Source: Endomicrobium sp.
GTDB lineage: Bacteria > Elusimicrobiota > Endomicrobiia > Endomicrobiales > Endomicrobiaceae
DNA length: 5,199 nt
Direction: 5' to 3'
Assembly: GCA_031278115.1 (NCBI GenBank)
Contig: JAITKZ010000002.1
Coordinates: 1-5,199, forward strand
The notes beneath the pieces are model-generated. The model worked only from the letters and a program-made list of their open reading frames with translations. It was not told the DNA's origin and made no database searches. The position numbers and the translations under genes are program-made. Positions 1 through 5,199 of this stretch are shown in pieces (position 1 is the first letter of the stretch; each line of letters begins with the position of its first letter).

Positions 1-298
1 GTTTTGGTAAAAGATTAAACTGTTGAAAAACAAAACCAAGATAATGATTTCTTAACGCTGCAAGCTCGTTATCGGAATATTTTGAAATTTCTATGCCAGC
101 AAGCTTATACGATCCTTCAGAAGGCTTATCCAACAATCCTAGTATATTCAAAAGCGTTGATTTTCCGCTTCCCGAATGCCCCATAATAGCAACAAATTCA
201 CCTTGTTCTATGGTCAAATCTATGCCGTGAAGCACAGGAACTTCAAGCTCTTCCAAATGGTATGTTTTTTTTATGCATTTAAGCTCTATTACGTTCAT
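1..298 (-). CDS. ABC transporter ATP-binding protein, MacB/LolD type (partial, N-terminal 99 residues)
   Basis: This is the ATPase of an ABC exporter, which would power transport from the cytoplasmic face of the inner membrane. The visible frame is open from the ATG to the left edge. It opens with the MNVIEL strand typical of this family. Walker A is GHSGSGKST at residues 40-48, followed by [14 protein letters not shown]. The Q-loop is [10 protein letters not shown] near residues 89-98. The IGLLDxPxxG-like and FQxFNLLP motifs are characteristic of the MacB/LolD/FtsE group. The signature motif, Walker B and H-loop lie beyond the edge. It is the third gene of the operon, 23 bp after the adaptor stop. 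Its ribosome site is weak (GGAT about 8 nt upstream), so it may depend on translation of the gene before it. Because it is cut, I cannot tell a stand-alone ATPase from a MacB-like ATPase fused to its permease. Family assignment is firm; the substrate is unknown. Confidence 0.93.
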   Translation of the reverse strand, partial: MNVIELKCIKKTYHLEELEVPVLHGIDLTIEQGEFVAIMGHSGSGKSTLLNILGLLDKPSEGSYKLAGIEISKYSDNELAALRNHYLGFVFQQFNLLPK

Positions 299-321
299 TA
301 TCTTTTATCCGGTTAACTGTA

Positions 322-1251
322 TTATTTTTTAGTCATTAAAGATTTTTTTGTTTTTTTCTTCTGATCAAGAAGCACGACTGTTTCATCAGAATTTAACCCT
401 GACAAAATTTCAATATATTTACCATCTGAAACCCCTGTCTTTACTTCTCTTATTTTGAACTCGCGTTTTCTTGAATTTTCTGTTTTCAGCATTACTGTTT
501 TTTTGCCATATTTCTCAGTAATAAAAACATTTGGTATAGACAACGCTCCGTCTTTTGAATCAGCAGTTATAACTGTTGTAGCTGTCATGCCGGATCTAAA
601 CACTTCAGGTTTTTTCAAAGGTCTTATTTTTACTTCATAAACTATAACATTGTTGATATTGGCGGAATCATACGATATATGCTCTATAATACCTTCAAAA
701 TATTGGTTTGGATAAGCATCCAAAAACATGTTTACTTTATTACCTATCTTGATATATCTAAAATCTGTCTCGTCTATATTGACACTAACAATCAAATCGT
801 CAGCCATACGTAAAACAGCTTCTGACTGAGTTATTGTTTGCCCTGGCTCTTTTTCTCTACGGATAATGAATCCGTTCATGGGAGCAACTACAGGAGTAGG
901 TCTATATATTTCCTGCCAACGTTGAAATTCCGATTCACCGACACCTCTTGCAGCATCAATCATAGCGGCTCTCTCTGACGAGCTTACCCAGAATATAATC
1001 TGTCCTCTCTTAATCGCATATCCTTCATTGACAAGAATCTTTTCAATTCTGCCTGCTATTGGCGATTTAATCGGAATCATATTTCTTGCAGTTACGCTAC
1101 CCGCTACCCTAAACTCCATACGAAGATCTCTGGGTGTAAGCTTTGCTTCCTGCTTTATTATTTGTTTTGGCGAGCTGAGACCAGAAATAATTATAAAAAT
1201 TAAAATAAAAATTCCGACGCCAATAATAATTAATTTTTTCTTCTTTTTCAT
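322..1251 (-). CDS. HlyD/MacA-family periplasmic adaptor (membrane fusion protein) with a minimal hairpin
   Basis: This adaptor should link an inner-membrane ABC pump to the outer-membrane channel. It is 309 residues long. Residues 1-6 are basic and 7-24 form one hydrophobic anchor, with no lipobox cysteine. A biotinyl-lipoyl half-motif (SPIAGRIEKILVNEGYAIKRG) spans about 61-89 and its second half (APMNGFIIRREKEPGQTI) spans about 120-150. A beta-barrel domain covers about 153-228 and a membrane-proximal domain about 229-290. The tail is lysine-rich. Only about 28 residues (90-117) separate the two lipoyl halves, room for two very short helices. MacA and AcrA normally carry a long coiled-coil hairpin there. 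The ATG follows the upstream stop codon directly, and GAGGG sits 7 nt before it inside the previous gene, so the two are probably translationally coupled. Neighbours suggest a MacAB-TolC-like role. RND adaptors share this fold, but the ABC ATPase next door makes an ABC partner more likely. Confidence 0.9.
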   Translation of the reverse strand: MKKKKKLIIIGVGIFILIFIIISGLSSPKQIIKQEAKLTPRDLRMEFRVAGSVTARNMIPIKSPIAGRIEKILVNEGYAIKRGQIIFWVSSSERAAMIDAARGVGESEFQRWQEIYRPTPVVAPMNGFIIRREKEPGQTITQSEAVLRMADDLIVSVNIDETDFRYIKIGNKVNMFLDAYPNQYFEGIIEHISYDSANINNVIVYEVKIRPLKKPEVFRSGMTATTVITADSKDGALSIPNVFITEKYGKKTVMLKTENSRKREFKIREVKTGVSDGKYIEILSGLNSDETVVLLDQKKKTKKSLMTKK

Positions 1252-2505
1252 TTATTTACCCTCTTTATCTTTCATCGAAACTTTTCCCAGAAACTGTATC
1301 CAGCTTATTTTAGACAAAATAGCTTTTTGCCTGTAAGTCAGCATATTCTTTTGATTTTTTATGTAATCATCTTCAATAGTGTACCAATCTTCATATGAAA
1401 TAATTCCGTTCATATACTTTCTCTTTGCTATATCCGTCTGCAATTTACAAGATTCAAGATAAAAATTACTAACCATAAGAATTTCATAATCGTTAACCCA
1501 GTTATTGTAGAGTTGTATAGCGTTGAACTTGAGCATATTTTTTTTATTTCTAAAATCTTCAGCAGCTATTTTTTCTTGCGCGGCGAAAGATTTTGTCTCA
1601 AAAAATCTTTTCCCCCCGCTAAACAACAGATATTTCAGATTTAACGCGGCGTTCCAAGATTTATTTTCAACCGAAATTTTATCATAACTCGAGCGATTGG
1701 TGTTTCCTGTAAAATCAATGCTTGGCAACCATTGCCCTTTGTTTGCCCAATTTTGGGCTTTAGCATAATCAAGACTATACTTTGCTGCCAAAAAGTCAGG
1801 AATTTTTATTATAAGATTGTCAAAATCAGGCTTTGATATTATTTCTTTATCAACAATGATTCTCTCATCGGTTTCTAAAATCGTTATATCGTCATTTCTA
1901 CCTATCGCTACAAGCAAAGCGGCGGATGCTGTTTCTATTGCCCTCTGAGCTTTTTCCAATTCATACTCACTCATTTTAACATCAGCTTCAATTCGCCTAA
2001 GGGATCCCATGTCCGCATTTCCAAAATGATACCTAAGCTTCACTAAATCCCTATTTTCTGTTCTTCTATATCTAATTTGTTTATATAAATCAATTAACTC
2101 ATAAGTGTACATAAGATTAACGTATGCGCTATACGCTTCACAAACCGCATTAGAAACAGCTCTTGTGTAATTTGCCTGAGCCGTTTTTAATTTTGCTGAC
2201 AAGGCTCTTATTGTATTATATTGGCTAAATCCAGAAAATAAAGACATTTGAGCATTCAACCCATAGGAGTAATGCTTGTCTATATGGTCGTCTGCCAGAG
2301 AGCCTGAAAAGCTAATAGCAGGCAAGAATGAACTAAAAGAACTATACAATGTCTGCTTTGCTATGTATACCTCATACTTAGCTTTAGCAATAGACGGATT
2401 GTTTTGCAAAGTTTGCGATTCAACTATTTCTGCAGTAATTTTTTCAGCATAAATATAAGAACTTGCTATCAGAACAAATACCAACGCTATAAAAGCTTTT
2501 TTCAT
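1252..2505 (-). CDS. TolC-like outer membrane efflux protein (OEP family)
   Basis: This is a trimeric channel-tunnel protein of the outer membrane and periplasm, the exit duct of a tripartite pump. It has 417 residues from the start chosen here. A signal peptide (MKKAFIALVFVLIASSYIYA, then EKIT) is cleaved after the Ala at residue 20. No lipobox cysteine is seen. Two homologous OEP halves are visible. The first has FLPAISFSG near residue 60 and SLFSGFSQYNTIRALSAKL near residue 88. The second has WLPSIDFTG near residue 259 and LLFSGGKRFFETKSFAAQ near residue 293. Each is followed by long amphipathic helices rich in Ala, Lys and Glu. About 420 residues is normal for the family. An in-frame ATG at 2514 would add MHH, but GAAGGA touches that codon directly and lies 9 nt from the ATG at 2505, so I prefer 2505. 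First gene of the pump operon; the substrate cannot be deduced. Confidence 0.93.
   Translation of the reverse strand: MKKAFIALVFVLIASSYIYAEKITAEIVESQTLQNNPSIAKAKYEVYIAKQTLYSSFSSFLPAISFSGSLADDHIDKHYSYGLNAQMSLFSGFSQYNTIRALSAKLKTAQANYTRAVSNAVCEAYSAYVNLMYTYELIDLYKQIRYRRTENRDLVKLRYHFGNADMGSLRRIEADVKMSEYELEKAQRAIETASAALLVAIGRNDDITILETDERIIVDKEIISKPDFDNLIIKIPDFLAAKYSLDYAKAQNWANKGQWLPSIDFTGNTNRSSYDKISVENKSWNAALNLKYLLFSGGKRFFETKSFAAQEKIAAEDFRNKKNMLKFNAIQLYNNWVNDYEILMVSNFYLESCKLQTDIAKRKYMNGIISYEDWYTIEDDYIKNQKNMLTYRQKAILSKISWIQFLGKVSMKDKEGK
1259..1263 (-). promoter_or_regulatory. Ribosome binding site of the adaptor gene, inside the end of the tolC-like gene
   Basis: GAGGG on the minus strand encodes part of the last codons of the outer membrane factor and ends 7 nt before the adaptor ATG. 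The intervening bases include the upstream stop codon, and the ATG follows that stop with no gap. This fixes the adaptor start and suggests translational coupling. Confidence 0.75.
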
Positions 2506-2514
2506 ATGATGCAT

Positions 2515-2520
2515 TCCTTC
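2515..2520 (-). promoter_or_regulatory. Ribosome binding site that decides the tolC-like start
   Basis: GAAGGA on the minus strand abuts the ATG at 2514 with no spacer, which is poor for initiation. It lies 9 nt before the in-frame ATG at 2505, a normal spacing. The second start also gives a compact signal peptide beginning MKKAF. Confidence 0.7.
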
Positions 2521-2522
2521 AG

Positions 2523-2543
2523 TCTTAGAGTTTCAACCTAAGA
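2523..2543. repeat. Small inverted repeat in the leader of the efflux operon
   Basis: TCTTAG (2523-2528) and CTAAGA (2538-2543) are perfect 6-bp arms around a 9-base loop. In the efflux transcript this would be a weak hairpin 3 bases upstream of the ribosome site. It could modulate translation or be an operator half-site pair. It is too weak and lacks the T run of a terminator. Confidence 0.35.
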
Positions 2544-2570
2544 TTATATTAAGATTATACATGATTATAC
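2539..2570. repeat. Three short direct repeats carrying TATAAT, spaced one helical turn apart
   Basis: GATTATA occurs at 2542-2548, 2553-2559 and 2563-2569, spacings of 11 and 10 bp. The first two are parts of longer copies, TAAGATTATA at 2539 and 2550. On the other strand each copy reads TATAATC, a perfect -10 hexamer. The array could be overlapping -10 boxes, a direct-repeat operator on one DNA face, or both. Confidence 0.6.
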
Positions 2571-2593
2571 TATATCTTTCTCTAAAAATTCAA
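2564..2593 (-). promoter_or_regulatory. Candidate promoter of the efflux operon
   Basis: On the minus strand TTGAAT (2593-2588) is followed after 18 bp by a perfect TATAAT (2569-2564). The -35 matches TTGACA at four of six positions. Transcription would start near 2557 and leave a leader of about 50 nt. Two further TATAAT copies lie downstream, and I found no good -35 for them. Prediction by eye only. Confidence 0.5.
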
Positions 2594-2606
2594 TTTAATC
2601 TTAAAT
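2593..2606. repeat. AT-rich palindrome overlapping the efflux -35 region
   Basis: ATTTAA and TTAAAT are perfect arms around TC. The inner TAATCTTA (2596-2603) is the exact inverse of the TAAGATTA found at 2539-2546 and 2550-2557. It overlaps the upstream edge of the candidate -35, a fitting place for an operator. Such palindromes also arise by chance in AT-rich DNA. Confidence 0.35.
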
Positions 2607-2631
2607 CACATTGCGATTCTTTTTGTTATTA

Positions 2632-2660
2632 TTGCAGAATATTGTATAGTTCATTATCAT
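2632..2660 (+). promoter_or_regulatory. Possible distal promoter for the serine operon
   Basis: TTGCAG (2632-2637), a 17-bp spacer and TATCAT (2655-2660, five of six matches to TATAAT) form a passable sigma-70-type promoter facing the permease gene. It would give a leader of roughly 160 nt. The -35 is poor, so this is tentative. Confidence 0.25.
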
Positions 2661-2766
2661 TGATGTAAAAAAAAGGTGAATTATATTTCGTTCTTTATTC
2701 TTCTTTTTCCATGCAAGAAATCAAAAAACACAATATAAAATATAGTAATTTAATTTTTCTAACCCT

Positions 2767-2794
2767 TTGAATCTATGAAAAAAATTGCTAGACT
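2767..2794 (+). promoter_or_regulatory. Candidate proximal promoter of the serine operon (extended -10)
   Basis: TTGAAT (2767-2772), a 16-bp spacer and TAGACT (2789-2794), with TGC directly before the -10 as an extended element. Transcription would start near 2801 and leave a leader of about 30 nt, enough for the ribosome site at 2821. It is the best-placed candidate on this strand, judged by eye. Confidence 0.4.
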
Positions 2795-2820
2795 TCGGCT
2801 GTAGTAATTTTGCCTTAGAA

Positions 2821-2825
2821 GAGGA
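2821..2825 (+). promoter_or_regulatory. Ribosome binding site supporting the GTG start of the permease
   Basis: GAGGA lies 5 nt before the GTG at 2831. An in-frame TAG at 2816-2818 excludes any longer form, and the next in-frame ATG comes only near residue 105, inside the membrane domain. The GTG is therefore the start. Confidence 0.8.
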
Positions 2826-2830
2826 TAAGT

Positions 2831-4063
2831 GTGAGCAATCTTAACCGTGGATGGATTCTGACATGTTTTGGAACAGCAGTTGGAGCAGGCATTTTATTTT
2901 TGCCTATTAGAGCAGGTCTTAGCGGCATTTATCCGATTTTGTTTTTGACCTTAATTATATTTCCCATAACATACGTTTCTCATAGAGGAATAACTAGAAT
3001 CGTAGCATCTTGTCCTGAAGAAACTGATATTGTAGGTGTGGTAGACTATGATCTAGGATACACCGCTGGATTTATTGTCTCAATTCTTTACTTTTTGTCT
3101 ATTGTTACTATTTGCGTAGGCTATGCCACAGCGCTAACTAATATGCTGGACGCACTACTGACAAATCATTTCCATATGTATCTATCAAGACCTTTTTTAA
3201 CATTTGTCATTCTTGTAGTTATGACATCTGTGATGCTTTGTAATGAAAAAGTTATAGTAATATTTACGTCAATTTTTACTTTTCCGCTAATAATAATGCT
3301 GCTGGCAATTTCTTTATATATGATTCCTGAATGGAATCTATCCGCATTTTATCAGGTGCCTTTTAATTTGAAAGGCTTTATTAAAAATACTCTATTGCTA
3401 TTACCTATTTTAATTTTTGCAATGAATTTTTCGCCTGTCTGCTCTTCTCTCGGAGCGTTCTATAAAAAGAATTTTACTTCTACCGAAGACGCTATTAAAA
3501 ACTCTGACCATGTTGTAAAATGGACGTCTATTCTTTTGCTTGTTTTTGTTATGTTTTTCGTATTCTCTTTATTTTTCTCAATAACTCCTAAAATTTTACT
3601 AAACGCTAGAGAAGAAAACATTGACGCTTTAACCGCTATAGCCATAGCACACAACACTCCTATATTTTTGTATACTCTTCCCATAATAGCGTTTCTTGCC
3701 ATTTCAAGCTCTTATTTCGGACATTTTGCAGGAGCGAGAGAAGGAGTTTGTGGAATCGTAAAACAACTTGCCACATGGAATAATCCAGAACTTAAAGAAA
3801 AGATAAATATCAAAAAAATAAAAATAGTTTGTACTATAATACTTGTAGCTCTGTTATGGATTTTTGCAGTTTACAACCTGTCAGTCCTTTCAATTATAGG
3901 TGCGGCTTCTTCGCCTATAATAGCTATATATGCATATTTAATGCCTGTTATATTTATGAAAAAAATTCCAAGACTTCGCATATATCAGTCAAAATGGGCT
4001 GCATTTGTTTTTGTAATAGGTATAATTACGATTGTGGGATACTGTCTAGGGCAGGTTATGTAA
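2831..4063 (+). CDS. sdaC: HAAAP-family serine permease (SdaC-like)
   Basis: An inner-membrane amino acid symporter that most likely imports L-serine. Its 410 residues are close to E. coli SdaC (about 430). The N-terminus reads RGWILTCFGTAVGAGILFLP (residues 6-25) then IRAGLSG, which is the family's substrate- and ion-site helix. Near residues 292-306 it has SSSYFGHFAGAREG, a conserved late motif of SdaC/TdcC proteins. About 11 hydrophobic segments can be counted (roughly 9-26, 33-50, 77-105, 120-137, 141-163, 184-205, 231-252, 274-297, 331-351, 353-374, 388-407). Translation begins at GTG. It heads a two-gene operon with an L-serine dehydratase 13 bp downstream, which favours serine over threonine, tryptophan or tyrosine as substrate. 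Family members use sodium or proton symport; the sequence does not tell me which. The frame is intact. Confidence 0.9.
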   Translation: MSNLNRGWILTCFGTAVGAGILFLPIRAGLSGIYPILFLTLIIFPITYVSHRGITRIVASCPEETDIVGVVDYDLGYTAGFIVSILYFLSIVTICVGYATALTNMLDALLTNHFHMYLSRPFLTFVILVVMTSVMLCNEKVIVIFTSIFTFPLIIMLLAISLYMIPEWNLSAFYQVPFNLKGFIKNTLLLLPILIFAMNFSPVCSSLGAFYKKNFTSTEDAIKNSDHVVKWTSILLLVFVMFFVFSLFFSITPKILLNAREENIDALTAIAIAHNTPIFLYTLPIIAFLAISSSYFGHFAGAREGVCGIVKQLATWNNPELKEKINIKKIKIVCTIILVALLWIFAVYNLSVLSIIGAASSPIIAIYAYLMPVIFMKKIPRLRIYQSKWAAFVFVIGIITIVGYCLGQVM

Positions 4064-4065
4064 TC

Positions 4066-4070
4066 AAGGG
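4066..4070 (+). promoter_or_regulatory. Ribosome binding site of the serine dehydratase gene
   Basis: AAGGG ends 6 nt before the ATG at 4077, within the 13-bp gap after the permease stop codon. No terminator fits in that gap, so the two genes are co-transcribed. Confidence 0.75.
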
Positions 4071-4076
4071 ATATTT

Positions 4077-5199
4077 ATGTCAACAAAAAATCCAGATAAA
4101 ATAATTAATATGTCTGTGTTTGATCTGCTAAAAACAGGTCCCGGTCCTTCAAGTTCTCATACTATAGCTCCAATGAAAGCCGGCTACGACTTTGTTCAAC
4201 GAATTAGAACTCTTGATGCTAATACATTGGCAAAAGTGAATGGTGTAAGAGTTCGCCTTTATGGCTCTTTATCTGCCACAGGGAAAGGTCACGGAACCGA
4301 TAAAGCTGTTATTGCCGGACTTATGGGAAACGAACCTTCTACTTGCCAACCTACTTTGCTAAACGCACTTTGTAAACTTCCAAAAGAAAAAAAAGTTTTA
4401 GATTTAGGTGAAAAAAAACTGCCTATAGGACTGAACAATATTGCATATTGTTCAGTAGCTCACAATTTTCCATACAACAATACTTTAGTTATAGATTTGC
4501 TTTCTAAACGTTATAGCAATAAAAGTAAAACCATAGCGACTGATGAACTAGATTCTTTAGAGAAAAACATTATTTTCTCATGGGAATATTATTCTGTTGG
4601 AGGAGGCTTCCTTCAATGGAAAGGATGGACTGCGCCCAAAACTGTAAAAGTTCCACATCCTTACAGTAATATGACAGAATTGATAACTCTAGCAGAAAAA
4701 AAAGGATTGTCTTTAGATGAAGTTATTCTTCAAAACGAAATAGCAATTTCAGGACTATCAAAAAATGAAGTTAATTCAAAACTAAATAATTTGATTAAAA
4801 TTATGAAAGATACTGTGGCTAGAGGCATAGCTACCGAAGGCGTTTTGCCTGGACCTATAGGGCTTAAAAGAAAAGCAAAAAGGCTTAAAGATCGTTCTGA
4901 CTCTCTTCAAACTCCAGATAGATATATATGTTTGCTGGATGCATATGCTTACGCAGTTGCAGAAGAAAATGCAGCAGGAAACACTGTAGTTACAACGCCT
5001 ACTTGTGGAGCCTCAGGAGTTATACCTTCAGTTCTTATGATAATGCAAGACCATTTAAATTTGAACTCTGTTGCGCAAAGGAAAGGACTTTTGGTTGCTG
5101 CAGCAATAGGATTTATAGCAAAAACCAACGCAGGGATATCGGGTGCTGAAGTAGGTTGCCAAGGCGAAATAGGAGTTGCAACGGCTATGGCAGCTGCAA
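4077..5199 (+). CDS. sdaA: L-serine dehydratase, single-chain iron-sulfur type (partial, C-terminus beyond the window)
   Basis: Cytoplasmic L-serine ammonia-lyase, converting L-serine to pyruvate and ammonia with an oxygen-sensitive 4Fe-4S cluster. The frame is open for 374 codons to the window end; E. coli SdaA has about 454, so roughly 80 residues may be missing. The N-terminal beta domain (about 11-190) carries GPGPSSSHT (21-29), LYGSLSATGKGHGTDKAV (61-78) and YYSVGGGFL (171-179). The alpha domain (from about 210) has GVLPGPIGLKRKA (255-267), ENAAGNTVVTTPTCGASG (297-314) and SGAEVGCQGEIGVA (355-368). Both domains in one chain make it the single-polypeptide class rather than split SdaAA/SdaAB. 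Cys361 is at a conserved cluster position. Cys310 sits three residues before the place where I recall the E. coli type having cysteine (APTNGACG), where this protein has Ser313. The last cluster cysteines should lie past the edge. Three A8 runs interrupt nothing here. Downstream of a serine permease, it completes a serine-use pathway. Confidence 0.94.
   Translation, partial: MSTKNPDKIINMSVFDLLKTGPGPSSSHTIAPMKAGYDFVQRIRTLDANTLAKVNGVRVRLYGSLSATGKGHGTDKAVIAGLMGNEPSTCQPTLLNALCKLPKEKKVLDLGEKKLPIGLNNIAYCSVAHNFPYNNTLVIDLLSKRYSNKSKTIATDELDSLEKNIIFSWEYYSVGGGFLQWKGWTAPKTVKVPHPYSNMTELITLAEKKGLSLDEVILQNEIAISGLSKNEVNSKLNNLIKIMKDTVARGIATEGVLPGPIGLKRKAKRLKDRSDSLQTPDRYICLLDAYAYAVAEENAAGNTVVTTPTCGASGVIPSVLMIMQDHLNLNSVAQRKGLLVAAAIGFIAKTNAGISGAEVGCQGEIGVATAMAAA

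Larger units (their letters stand above)
2506..2830. other. Divergent intergenic region between the efflux and serine operons
   Basis: These 325 bases separate the two divergent operons and must hold promoters for both. They are very AT-rich. Near the efflux gene there are three phased TATAAT elements, a TCTTAG/CTAAGA inverted repeat and an AT palindrome. Near the permease gene there is a plausible extended -10 promoter. The middle (about 2610-2760) has an A8 tract at 2667-2674 and several T-rich runs. I see no tRNA, convincing riboswitch, terminator hairpin or open reading frame with a credible ribosome site. Confidence 0.7.

Noticed and set aside
1028..1336. A plus-strand open frame of 102 codons across the adaptor/tolC-like junction
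   Set aside because: It lies antisense to two clear genes, has no ribosome site or recognisable motif, and its hydrophobic character simply mirrors AT-rich sequence on the other strand. The same holds for short frames at 455-640, 3460-3702, 3829-4104 and 4928-5149.
2676..2738. A 20-codon frame from GTG (reading MNYISFFILL at its start) and an overlapping 19-codon frame from ATG at 2711, possible leader peptides
   Set aside because: Neither has a proper ribosome site at a good distance (the first is preceded only by an A run and one G), and there is no attenuator-like hairpin after them. Expected by chance in such DNA.
2788..2804. CTAGACTTCGGCTGTAG, which looks like a UUCG-loop hairpin before the permease gene
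   Set aside because: The stem has several mismatches, there is no following T run, and it overlaps the better-supported -10 element, so it would mostly not be transcribed.
2515..2830. A riboswitch or other structured RNA in the divergent region
   Set aside because: No conserved riboswitch core, long paired stems or terminator could be made out. The leader predicted from the best permease promoter is only about 30 nt.
1..5199. CRISPR array, insertion sequence, tRNA, attachment site or toxin-antitoxin pair
   Set aside because: No regular spaced repeats, transposase motifs, terminal inverted repeats, tRNA arms or small paired genes are visible. All space outside the one intergenic region is filled by the five genes.
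1..5199. A functional link between the efflux pump and serine operon through shared control
   Set aside because: They are divergent and share an intergenic region, but no element is clearly placed to control both, and no known pathway joins them. Divergent neighbours are often unrelated.

Overview
The window is AT-rich, Gram-negative-type bacterial DNA. It holds two divergent operons, both cut by the window edges, around a central intergenic region of about 325 bp. An outer-membrane efflux factor points to a double-membrane cell. Clear Shine-Dalgarno sites (GAAGGA, GAGGG, GAGGA, AAGGG) precede four of the five genes. The oxygen-labile iron-sulfur L-serine dehydratase points to an anaerobe or facultative anaerobe. 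I cannot name the organism. A low-GC anaerobe, for example of the Elusimicrobiota/Endomicrobium type, would fit, but that is a guess from style alone.

Left half, minus strand, read from about 2570 down to 1: a three-gene export operon. It encodes a TolC-like outer-membrane factor, a short membrane-anchored HlyD/MacA-type periplasmic adaptor, and the N-terminal part of a MacB/LolD-type ABC ATPase. The first two genes abut exactly (TAA followed at once by ATG) and the third follows after 23 bp. Together they look like a tripartite ABC pump moving a substrate from the inner membrane or periplasm through an outer-membrane channel. The permease should lie just past the left edge. The adaptor is unusual in having almost no alpha-helical hairpin.

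Centre, 2506-2830: the divergent regulatory region. On the minus strand there are three perfect TATAAT hexamers spaced 11 and 10 bp apart, which coincide with a short direct repeat. One of them has a plausible -35. An AT-rich palindrome lies just upstream. On the plus strand there is a plausible extended -10 promoter close to the first gene. I see no tRNA, riboswitch, terminator or supported small gene here.

Right half, plus strand, 2831 to the end: a serine-use operon. A GTG-started HAAAP-family (SdaC-like) serine permease is followed 13 bp later by a single-chain iron-sulfur L-serine dehydratase (SdaA type), truncated by the window end. Serine would be imported and deaminated to pyruvate and ammonia.

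Most of this is recognisable housekeeping or accessory biology. I did not find a convincing new system. The best leads are the near-hairpinless adaptor, the helically phased TATAAT triplet and a displaced cysteine in the dehydratase.
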